DNA from: Roridomyces roridus
Taxonomy: Eukaryota; Basidiomycota; Agaricomycetes; Agaricales; Mycenaceae
Assembly: GCA_029378245.1 (NCBI GenBank)
Contig: JARKIF010000254.1
Span: forward strand, 1-41,007
Reading direction: 5' to 3'
Length of the DNA stretch: 41,007 nucleotides
This document shows, one piece after another, positions 19,417 through 28,837 of this stretch. The notes beneath the pieces were generated by a model. The model worked only from the letters and a program-made list of their open reading frames with translations. It was not told where the DNA came from and ran no database searches. Positions within the stretch are counted from its first letter, which is position 1. Each line of letters begins with the position of its first letter. Made by a program: the position numbers and the translations under genes.

Positions 19417-21577
19417 TCATGTAGTGAGCAAGACCTGTCGAATGCGCTCTGACGCACTCATAAAACCCGTCTCCTCCGTCTTCTGTCGTTTCGCGGGCGG
19501 CTCAGAAGTCATCTCCACGTCACCGTTCCCATTAACCATCGTCTCCGCGTCATCTTTGGGCTCCTCAATCTCCGGTTCGTACTTTCTCGCCAAAAAATGC
19601 AGATACTCGAGACTATGCCGTGGTGGTGGTTCACGTGCCATGTGCATCGGCGGCCCAGAGAACCAAAGCACCTCCCCCGTATTGGCATCTCGGTCAAAGT
19701 GCCGTGCTACAAAGCTCATCTTAGCACCGAAAACGGAAGTGAAACATGGCACACACTTGTCTCAACAGGCAACTTGTCCACCGACGTGACCGCTTGTCCT
19801 CCAGCGGTCACCACGCTCCTGTCAACTATTGCCCCCTGCTTCTTCACCCTCCCAAGGCGCACCGACCGCTCAAACAGATCCAAATTACTTCCACTGCGGC
19901 TTCCATCTGGATCTTTGTACCAATCCGCCTTCGGTATCTTGCGTACCCGCCCCTTGAATCCGTCCCACCGCCAGCCGCACACGTATACCGGCCAGCTGGG
20001 GTACCACACCGGTGCTCGCGGCCGACCTCGCGCTGCATCATAGATATGCTGCACCACAACTCGCTCCAAGATATCTATAAGAAGGTGGTGCGTCGTCTTG
20101 TCAGTCTGCACGACCTCCCCCTCGACCGTGCCTCGATTCCTCCCTTGTGGCATAAGATGTGATATCTGGAAAGTTTGAGCATAAGAGGACGTTCAACGGA
20201 TGTCAGTCCTTACCTCCTCTGCACGCAAATACCACCGGACAGTAACGCCTCCTTCGCCTGACTCGTCCTTCCAACATTCAGCTACCCGCGCAACAAGCGG
20301 CTTCGCAGGGTTCCCGAGCCCCAGACCGGCGCCCACTCCGCCCGTGACGGTCTCGCTGTCTTCTGCTCCAGCGCTGATGTGCACGTAGTCCCCTGGAGAG
20401 ATCGTCAGCCCTTTGTGCACCAGCTGCTCGACTGCGTGCGGGCCTGCGGCGCGGAGCGATTGCGAGAGAACGAGCGGCGTGGAGAGAGGCAGCGGAGGCG
20501 GGTTGAGACAAGTCAGCGCCTGTGCGACGCGCTGTAGCGTCACAACCTTGCCCCATTCCTCCCCGCCCGCGCCCGCGACGGCTGTATCGCGGTCGAGGTA
20601 GTATCGCCTTCCGCTCTCCATCATCCGTGCCACATCCATGTCAAACGAGCGCGAGGAAGTGTAGAATGTTTTGCTTCGCGATCGGCTTTCGAGCAGTTTG
20701 AAGGTTATGGCGAGTTTGTCCTCTGGCATGGAATCCAGTGCCGAGGAGAGCTTGACATTGTTGGCGTCGCGGTAGTTCTTGATCGCCTGCATGATTTCGA
20801 GGTGCCGCTCGTGCTTGATGTCTGCCATCCAACCGCCATCGTCACCCACGAGGGGAGTATGTCGCACAAGCCCGCGCTCAAGGTGGCGAACAATCTGTGC
20901 GTCGGTGGGGAAAGTAGGGGTTGTTTCTGGAAAATCCTCCTCCGAGTCGGAGGACTCGGGTGAGGGGAGCAGGGGAATGGGTGCGGGGATAATGGGCGTA
21001 GGCTTCTCGTAGAGGAGGGTAGAGGTACTGGCCACAGGGGCAACAGCGCCAGGAGCTGCAGGAGTTTGAGGCTGTCGCGGTGCTGGCGCTGGCACTGGCG
21101 CTGCTGGGGGAGGCGTGGGTTCATTGAGGTGTGCATGAACTTTTTGTGCCGAAGAAGGCGGCGGGGAGGTGCGCGGTGCAGCAAGGCCAGGCTTGGAATT
21201 CCACTCAGAGTCGAGGAGATTCTACAGTCTGTTCAGCAGTCAATTCCCCAAGTCACTGCGATTCTGACCTTGAGAGTCTGTGCATCCGCCGCGATCTGAC
21301 TGCCAGGCTCGTTATAATACAACGCGTTCCAAAACACGAGACTGAGGTCTGTATACGCCTCGAGAGAGTCCTTGTAGCGGTTTTTCTCGAGGGCGGTGCG
21401 AATGTTATTGAGGCTGCGCGGTTGGGGGATGACTTCAAAGTATTCGGGCCAGTCGGCGCGGTCGACGAGCTCAAGGAACATGCCGCATAGCTGGCGTTTA
21501 CGCGGGGATCCTGTGGCTGAGGTTATCGCGTCGATGACTTGCTCGATGGCCGTCTTTTGCGCGGTGGTAAGCACCAT
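19417..21577 (-). CDS. RSC/PBAF-type chromatin remodelling subunit with bromodomains and BAH domain (Rsc1/Rsc2-like)
   Basis: Four exons (21577-21269, 21221-20214, 20165-19753, 19714-19417) give about 675 residues. A first bromodomain spans residues 10-105 (DWPEYFEVIPQPRSLNNI, YKDSLEAYTDLSLVFWNALY). A Pro-rich linker and a second bromodomain-like region with DIKHERHLEIMQAIKNYRD follow. The BAH domain starts around GLTISPGDYVHISAG and includes VRWYLRAEEISHLMPQ, PVYVCGWRWDGFKGRVRKIP and HFDRDANTGEVLWFSGPPM. Such proteins read acetylated histones in RSC. The last intron is unusually short. It is either 19715-19752 (38 nt, joining VETSVFVARHF) or 19720-19754 (35 nt, joining VETSMSFVARHF); both keep frame. 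The C-terminus has a basic PPAKRQK stretch. Confidence 0.85.
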
Positions 21578-22133
21578 CGCGTCGACGCGAGTGAAAGGTC
21601 CGAGTGATGATGGCCATCAGCTCTTGTTCTCCGCCATCATCAAGTCTCTTGCCAGCCATTTTGTTCGGGAAACGGAAGCCTGTACCTCACCATCTAGCTT
21701 CGCTATAACGACATTCATGCCTACAACTCCGCGTACTTAGTTGACGAACTCGCCGGCCCTTCTTCGCGAGGGCTTGTTACCCTTATCGGATGCCCCACTC
21801 CCGTCTGGGGCGGCTGCTCCGCGCTCTTGCGGGGTTACGCATTCTGGGCGTGTGTTCTCTCAAAGCATGACATTTCGCGTTTGCCTCGCGATGTCGCGAG
21901 CCAAAAGCAAGGAGCCCATTTGCGCTTTGGCTTTTTTCATTCCTCACCCTCTTGCCTACTCCACCGGAGGCTTCGCAACCAGTCAGCCAGCCAGCACCCT
22001 CTTTGCGTACATCTATAAAAGAGTCGACGGTCGTTCTGACCTGACGACCCTCTCTATCCGCTAAATCTTAAATCCGCCGCCGTCTGTCCTCTACAAGAAA
22101 GACAGCAGTCTGTCGCCGCCACAGGAAATCCCA
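21578..22133. promoter_or_regulatory. Divergent promoter region, bromodomain gene and MFS transporter, with TATA box
   Basis: A 556-bp spacer lies between head-to-head genes. A good TATA element (TATAAAAG) sits at 22014-22021, about 113 bp before the transporter ATG, suggesting regulated expression of that gene. No TATA is visible toward the bromodomain gene. Short open frames here have no family signature. Confidence 0.55.
22014..22021 (+). promoter_or_regulatory. TATA box of the MFS transporter gene
   Basis: TATAAAAG on the plus strand, 113 bp upstream of the ATG, leaving a leader of roughly 80 nt. Spacing is normal for a fungal TATA promoter. Confidence 0.55.
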
Positions 22134-23722
22134 ATGGTCGAGTTCGAGAAGGTTGATGACGATACCATGTCGTGGCAGCATTGTGGCACGGAGGACTTTC
22201 GACATTCCCTCGACGGGAGGGCGACGACGACGCAGAGCCACCTTGCCAGCTCCACCTACCATCTCAATCGCACGCCGCAGTTCCCCGAGGGCACAACCAA
22301 GGGCTACCTCACGATCTTTGGCGCATTCATGGCGCTGCTTTGTACCTTTGGCCAGATGAATGCCTTTGGAACGTATCAAGCGTGGTATGCGGAGCACCAG
22401 CTTAGTAACCTCGAGCCATCCACAATTGCCTGGATAGGCTCGCTGCAGCTGTGGGTGTTTTTCCTTTCGGTGAGTTTTTTGCTATAGGTTTCAAACGCGT
22501 TGTTGACGAGTTTTTCAGGGAGGTCCCGTAGGAAAACTGTTTGACGAGTATGGTCCGCGATGGATCATGGTCGCGGGGACGATCATTTATGTGTTCAGCA
22601 TTGTCATGACCAGCATCTCGACGCAATACTACCAATACATACTCGCGCATGGGATTTTGTTCGGCCTGGGTGTGGGCATGATGTACGTTGTTTTCATTTG
22701 TGCTCTGGCGTGAACTCATATCCGAATGAATAGGTTTTATCCCTCAATGTCCAGTGTTTCCACGTATTTTTGCAAATACCGAGCTACGGCGCTGGGGGTA
22801 GTGGCCTCGGGATCGAGTTTCGGTCAGTGTGCCAAGTCTTGGTTAAAACGGCGCCTCTGACCTTCTGTGCAGGTGGTGTGATGTACCCAATAATGCTGAC
22901 ACGGCTTTTCGAGCTCGTTGGCTTTGGCTGGGGTGTCCGCATATCCGGTCTGCTCAGTGGCGTCTGCTGCTGTATTGCGATCGCCGCGGTGACACGGTAC
23001 GCGCCACCCAAACAGCGAGGCGCTGCTTCCAAACTTTCCGAGACCTTCCGTGATTCGCGGTTCGTGCTCCTCGCCGCGGGTAGCTGTTTCGTTGCGCTTG
23101 GTGCGTGTATTGGATGTCACATTTCTGTTGGTTAATAAAGAGTGAGAACAGGCCTGTTCATCCCATTCTTCTTCATTGTTGATTATGCACACGATCTCAA
23201 GATACCCGCACAAATGGATTTCATCATCCTTGCTGTGATGAACTCTGGAGGGATAGCTGGGCGCATTGCACCAGCCTATCTTTCCGACAGCCTCGGTCGC
23301 TTCAACCTTCTAGCTCCCGCAGCCTGCGTCTCCGGCCTGCTCTGCGTCTTCTTTTGGCTCTTCTCGCGGTCCCTGGTCCCTCTTATGCTCTTCGCAGCTG
23401 CATACGGTTTCTCGTCTGGCGCATTCGTCTCGCTCATGACGCCGTGCGTCGCACAGATATCAGATATCCGGCAGATAGGCAGTCGAATTGGGATCCTTTA
23501 CAGTGTGATATCATTCCCGTGAGTGTGTCTGTCTTTCTCAGACCCAAATTCAACGGAACCAGGTCTCTTTTCGGGGGTCCGATCGCTGGAGAACTGCTCG
23601 TCGTTGGAAAGGGCGATTACACGGGCATGATCATATTCGCTGGCTTGACGGTCATAGCCGGATCTTTGCTCATCGTCGCTGCCAAGCTCAAGATCGATTC
23701 TCGACTATTCGCTCGCGTCTAA
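22134..23722 (+). CDS. MFS transporter, monocarbo­xylate-type (MCT family)
   Basis: Six exons (22134-22469, 22519-22682, 22734-22822, 22873-23100, 23152-23518, 23563-23722) give 447 residues. After a polar N-terminus, helix 1 carries GYLTIFGAFMALLCTFGQM and the family-typical NAFGTYQAWY. The segments GPVGKLFDEYGPRW, LFGLGVGMMFYPSMSSVSTY, FCKYRATALGVVASGSSFGG, VMNSGGIAGRIAPAYLSD and VSLMTPCVAQI match fungal monocarboxylate transporter homologues (12 helices, plasma membrane). These proteins carry monocarboxylates or, in some cases, other small solutes such as riboflavin or nicotinate precursors, so the substrate is open. Five introns of 44-51 nt fall in conserved blocks. The gene is intact. 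Confidence 0.87.
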
Positions 23723-24424
23723 TCTAACTCGTCGTCGTGTGCATGCCGTGCTTATGAATGGCCGTTTTCTCCAGGCGTATCCAGTGGAAGCGCAGCCGTA
23801 AGCAGCGAACCATGCTCCAACACCCGAGAAGGGACGGTATTTAAGCTGTTCTACGCGGGCTGTAGACTAAGTACTTTTGTGTGTACTTTTTCGTGTGTAG
23901 GTTGTTAATTTACGTCGCCTCTTTCGAGCTTGACTGGCATTGGCCGGCGTGTTAGGCAATCAGGACGTAACTACTTCTATCTCTCATCCTGACTCCATAT
24001 TCTCGACGCCCTTGGCGGACAACATCGAAAGCACTTGGCGACGGACGTCTTGAACAGGAGTTCCACATTCTTCTAGCATTCTGCGCTTTGTGGCAGACTT
24101 TTTCAAGTGCCAGACCCTTTGTGCCTTTATTCTCAAGCTCTACTCTCAACCGCTTGGAATACGAGATAGATCCACCGAGTCCTCTGGGTCCGTATCCACA
24201 TATTCAAAGCCCTCGAAGCCTTCAAGTTGCCTACTGGCGGCTCGCATGGACAAAGGAGTCATGGCCTGGAATGATGACTCCAATTGCCCCTGGCGGATGA
24301 CCAGACTCCACTCAGACGACGAACGTTGGACGGACGACCTTTAAATCCGCAATTACATCATGCCCCTGACTTGCAGGTATATAAGTAAGGGGCTACTCGG
24401 ATGCTTCAATCCCAGCACACCATC
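23723..24424. other. Intergenic: MFS gene 3' flank and promoter of the repeat protein
   Basis: About 700 bp without a recognisable gene. An 84-residue plus-strand frame (24090-24344) and overlapping shorter frames show no family motif and no plausible introns. The right end contains a TATA box for the downstream gene. Confidence 0.55.
24378..24384 (+). promoter_or_regulatory. TATA box of the Ser/Tyr/Gly-repeat protein gene
   Basis: TATATAA, only 41 bp before the chosen ATG at 24425, which predicts a leader of about 10-15 nt. The close spacing supports the ATG at 24425 over the out-of-frame ATG at 24401. Confidence 0.5.
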
Positions 24425-25400
24425 ATGTCCTACAACGACCGCGACAACGATTCCTATGGGTCCAACGACCGTGGCTCCAACAAGTACGCATCTGTCGGCG
24501 GGGGCATCTCCCTTATTCACCCGCAAGTAGCGATTCGTATGGAGCCAATAACAACGCCTCTGGAAACGACGACTCTTCCTACGGCACCCGCGGCAACCGG
24601 TCCAATGAGGAATCGTATGGGTCCAGCAACAACGACTCTTACAGTTCTAGCAACAATCGGTCCAACGACGACTCCTATGGCTCGAGCAACAGCGACTCTT
24701 ATGGGTCCAACAACAACCAGTCCTCCTACGGTTCCGACAACAACCGCTCGTCGACCGACAACTACGGCTCGAGTGGCAACACCGGGTCTGGTAATCCCCA
24801 ATCTTCCAAGGACGATTCATACAGCTCGAGCACCAGCGACTCGTATGGATCCGGCAATCGCCAGTCGTCGAGCGACAACTACGGCTCAAGCGGCAACACC
24901 GGCTCTGGTAATCGCCAATCTTCCAACGACGATTCATACGACTCGAGCACCAGCGACTCGTATGGATCGGGCAATCGCCAGGCATCCAGCGACAACTACG
25001 GCTCGAGCGGCAACACCGGGTCCGGTAATCGTCAATCTTCCAACGATGATTCCTATGGCTCGAGCACCGGCGCCTCATATGGATCCGGCAATGGCCAGGC
25101 TCCGAGCGACAACTCGTATGGCTCCAGTAACAGCAGCTCCAGCAACACCGCATCGGGCAACCACTCGTCCGGAGGCACCAACTCCTACGTTGAGAAGGGT
25201 GTCGAGTTTGCTGCCCAGAAAGCTGGCTACAATCTTGTCGGTCCTTATCCACCTTTGTGCTTCATCGTCTAATCTTTTTTCGTAGGACGAGAACACTGGG
25301 CGCAAGATCACATCTGCCATCAGTGAAGGGCTTGACAAATTCAGTGCGTTTTTTGTTGCAATTTTTTACTCGTAATCATCCGTCTCTAGTGTCGCGCTGA
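24425..25400 (+). CDS. Low-complexity Ser/Tyr/Gly/Asn-rich repeat protein
   Basis: Four exons (24425-24483, 24528-25236, 25286-25343, 25390-25400) give 278 residues. The start is MSYNDRDNDSYGSNDRGSN. The long second exon is almost wholly built of SYGSSN, DNYGSSGNTGSGN and QSSNDDSYGS units, intrinsically disordered with regularly spaced Tyr. A short ordered-looking tail follows (VEKGVEFAAQKAGYNL, then DENTGRKITSAISEGLDKF) and ends in MSR through a tiny last exon. Spacing of Tyr and Gly/Ser resembles prion-like condensate-forming or stress-related proteins, but no known family was recognised. Intron 1 (24484-24527) decides the frame. A second plus-strand frame over the same DNA stays open for 294 codons and is rejected because only the chosen frame gives a coherent repeat and splice pattern. 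Confidence 0.72.
24763..25113 (+). repeat. Three tandem 117-bp coding repeats
   Basis: The sequence from TACGGCTCGAG recurs at 24763, 24880 and 24997, an exact period of 117 bp (39 codons). Each unit encodes a DNYGSSGNTGSGN block, a QSSNDDSYGSS block and a SYGSGN block. Units differ at few positions, so expansion is recent or kept uniform by conversion. Copy number probably varies between strains. Confidence 0.8.
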
Positions 25401-25558
25401 AGAAACGTGTTCATGTAAAGACAATTTGTACATTGGAATCCATTTGGTCGTAAAAGTTCTCATCTATACATTGAAACCCGAGTGAAAATACATAGTACAC
25501 AATTGTACAAAGTGTAGATCGTACAGAGTCGTTAGTGCGTTAACATATCCAATCCATC

Positions 25559-28430
25559 TTACATTACTATACAACTTTCGCTTTCCGGAATAGCAGGTGG
25601 GGAGCTGGCCCCAGACCTGCGTCCTCCAGGCGACCACCAACGCGTGCTGCCGTTGCTGCGCCCCCCAGATTCGTCCAGATCAGTGCTTGTTACGCTGGTG
25701 TTCGACTCGTTCGCCGCCCTCCTGGTCCGGGCCTTCCGCCTCTTCTCCCTGGCCGCTTGAACAGCATCCACCGTCTGCCATCCGTAAAAGGTCTTGACCA
25801 CGATCCGCGCAGGGTCGCACTCGTCCTGCCCCACCTTGCAGTCTTCTGCCGCTGACGAATCGCGGCCGTCTAGGTACCCGAGCCCCCGCACGCCATAGGC
25901 ACGCCATCCGCAACGCGGCCGCGTTTGGATAGACAGGTCCTTCATCAAGCCTTCGCCAAAGCCGCGGCAGTCGATTGCGACGAGCTTTGCGTCGGCAATG
26001 GCTCTTCGGCGGCCGGCCCGAATGAAGGCCTTCAACACGGCGGGCCCCATCCGTGTGTTGTCGGCCTCCAGGACCTTTAAGCGTGGGCAGCCCCGAATGA
26101 GAGCCAGGAGGGACTCGTCCGACAATTCTAGCGCCCCAGAAATAACGAGGTGTTCGAGCGGCGACTCCGGGGGCAGCGGTGCATCAGCATCCTGGTCTTC
26201 GGGCGGTGCCGGAGTCAAAGTCGCAAGGACTGCATCGCTGATAGCTGACGCATCTTCTAAATCCAATCGCTTCAAGTGCGGGGTGGTGTTGAGCAGACGA
26301 ATAAGCCCATCGTCCTCGATGCTGCTACCGATTCCGGCCAACTCTAGATACTCCAAATCCGGAACGGAAAACGCCAAATGAGAGCAAGCGGTGTCCGTGA
26401 GTAAGACACAAGAAGACAGGCACAGGTGGCGCAGCCTTGTCACCCGACGCCGATATCTGTTAGACTCGTCGATGCTGCGGCCTGCTTGGCGGGCGTTCAA
26501 GCAAATAATCCTGAACCCGTTCTCCTCGTCTTCTTCATCGTCGTCGTTGCATGCCACGAACGCCTCCACTGCTGTATTATGCAACTGTCGCACATGACTC
26601 AAATCAAGCACCTCGAGGTAAGGAGCCGCCCGTCCCAGCGCGGTCATCGTATTATCGTCAACGTGCTTCAACCCTGAGAGACGCAGCTCCTTCAACTGCA
26701 GGTGCTCCCCGCGAGCCTCGGCGGTCCGCGCGAGACTCCGGATGCCCCCAGCGTCCATGTTTGGGCAACGTCCTAGATCCAATACCGCCAGCTGCGTGCA
26801 ATACACGCCGATCATGTCGCACGTGGAATTGGTAACGGCAGTAAGGCCTTTCAAGCACAACCGCTCAAGCGAGGGAGACTGCATGAGGAGATGGTGCAGC
26901 GAGCGGCTCGTGATTGCGGAGCAACCCCGGAGATTGATGCCAGTGAGATGGGTAAAGGGTAGGGATCCAGAGCGCACTGAGAGGTTGTCTGCCACCTCGA
27001 TCAGAGTCCCGGAATGCAGGTTCACGTGGCCAGCGGCGTTCAAGTTCTGAACGAATCCGCCAGCAGCGCGAGCGATACGGACCAACAGAGACTTGGGGAG
27101 TAACGGGAATGCATACAGGTCCAAGTTGGCCCAGATTTGACCGTCGAAAACGAGTTCCTGCCAGGATTTGGAGACCTCCAATGTTCACGAGTCAGATGTG
27201 AAGAGAGCAAAACACAGGCGACCTACCCGGCTGAGTCGCACCAGTTCCCTGAGCGCCTTATCGTGTCCCACCCATTTATTGCGCGAGGAAGAGGCCTTTC
27301 CAACTGTCCAGGTCTCCTCCCTAAGCGCACGAGCGTGGTCTGCCTCGTGTACCGCAATTAACGACAACATTACGTGAAGCTGCAGCTCTCGCGGCAGCAT
27401 ATCGTCAAAGTGGTTCCTGACGACGACCAAGATCGGCTCAAAGAAATCATAGCTGACGGCGGGAATGAGATCGAATGCAGATGTAGGGAAGGGGGACAGA
27501 TTGGTGGGCCCTTTGAGAGGTAGAGATCCGTATTCGAGCGCCATGGTCGAGTCGTTGCGCCAAGGCGCGAAGCAGCTGCCCGCGCCTACATCCACCAACG
27601 TATTCCCATCTGTAGGCGATGAAGGCGGTGTAGGGCAGCTGTCCCCGTCGTATTTCTTGAAGAGCAGTTTACGCGCGAGAGTGCTGGATTTGGTCCGGAA
27701 CTTGGACCGAGTAGATGACCCTGTGAGAGTAGGAAGGGACCGGCGGTGGGCAATTGAGTGGGCGAAAGCTGGAGGAGTGGTTGTTGTAATCGCCGGCGCG
27801 GGTGGTGCCGGCGGTACAATCAAGTCGAGGGGGGCAAGTGAGCCGAAAGACGAGGGCGTCGCGACTGAGCGATAGGATGACGGCCCAGCAACCTCATCCG
27901 TTGTCGGGGAAGGCCAAGTGGTCTGGCCGTAGCCAAATTCCGTCGGGGAGAAAGTGAGAGGGGGGAGGGAGGGTGGCTGCTCTATCTCCTTGCCCTTCCC
28001 TTTGCTGGTCGACTGATCGAGTTCTACCGAGGTGGAGGACTGCTAAAATCAGAACGCCGGTAGCACAAGGAAAAGAAGAGAACGCAACTGCCTTTCCTTT
28101 CCAACTGGAACCCTGGACAAATTCCTCGTCTCTGGAGAATGCAGACGAGAAAGAGGGAAAGTCGCGGAGATTGCGACTCGAGCTGGGACCGACATTATCA
28201 AAGACATCGTGAGGATCTGAGGCCGTAGCAGCAGGAATAGGCACAGGGAGGCTGGCAACACCCTTGCCCTTCCACGAGGAGGGCATGTTGTCGGAATCCT
28301 CCGTGGGAGATGCGACAAACGCTGGCGATGGGTCGGTGTCTGCGATCTGCAAGGCAGATATCGGGACCAGTGTCTGCCCGTCGGAGTACGGGTCAAAGTC
28401 GAAGGGGGTGTCGCTATCTAGATCGAACAT
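25559..28430 (-). CDS. F-box and leucine-rich-repeat protein (Grr1/Pof2/AMN1-like)
   Basis: Three exons (28430-28089, 28042-27227, 27175-25559) give 924 residues. The N-terminal 300 residues are disordered, Ser/Pro-rich and acidic. An F-box lies at DDMLPRELQLHVMLSLIAV and continues through RLSRVSKSWQELVFDGQIW, where intron 2 (27176-27226) falls. More than ten cysteine-type LRRs follow, e.g. THLTGINLRGCSAITSRSL, QLAVLDLGRCPNMDAGGI, LKRLDLEDASAISDAVL and LKVLEADNTRMGPAVL. A basic, Ser-rich tail (REKRRKARTRRAANE) ends the protein. Such proteins recruit substrates to SCF ubiquitin ligases. Phases sum correctly and the gene is intact. The substrate cannot be inferred. Confidence 0.88.
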
Positions 28431-28837
28431 GGTGGTACAAAGGCGCGTCAGGCGTCGCGACGCGTTGGAAGGTGCTGAGAGACAAGCAAGATTGGAGAAA
28501 GAAGATGGAAGTCAAGTAGAGAGAAAGAAAGGGCTCATGAAACCGATTATAAGTTGATAAGGGAAGGACAAGGGGAGCTAAATAGTAGCCCGTCCTCCCC
28601 GTTGACCGCCGGATTGGGAGAAAGTGATGCATCACGCTTCGGCTCGGAACAAGCACTTATCACACGGTCCGTGGTCCGAACTGGCCTTGAATGTGATCTG
28701 GAGGCTTGCTGGCACGAAGAAAAAATCAGAAAACCAATTCACTTGACGACGCGAAATTAAGAATCACCAAACGTTCCGCACGTTGAGTGTCTGCACGGAA
28801 ACATGTTTCGATGTCGACTCGTGTATATGGCTACATA
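28431..28837. other. Intergenic: promoter of the F-box/LRR gene, 3' flank of the Zn2Cys6 gene
   Basis: About 400 bp between two minus-strand genes. Purine-rich tracts lie just upstream of the F-box/LRR start (28490-28530 on the plus strand). No TATA box or coding signature was recognised. Confidence 0.55.

Noticed and set aside
24401..25285. 294-codon Thr/Ala/Pro-rich open frame as the main gene
   Set aside because: The overlapping spliced frame has a TATA-proximal ATG, proper introns and a coherent repeat; the long frame is a consequence of a 117-bp period.
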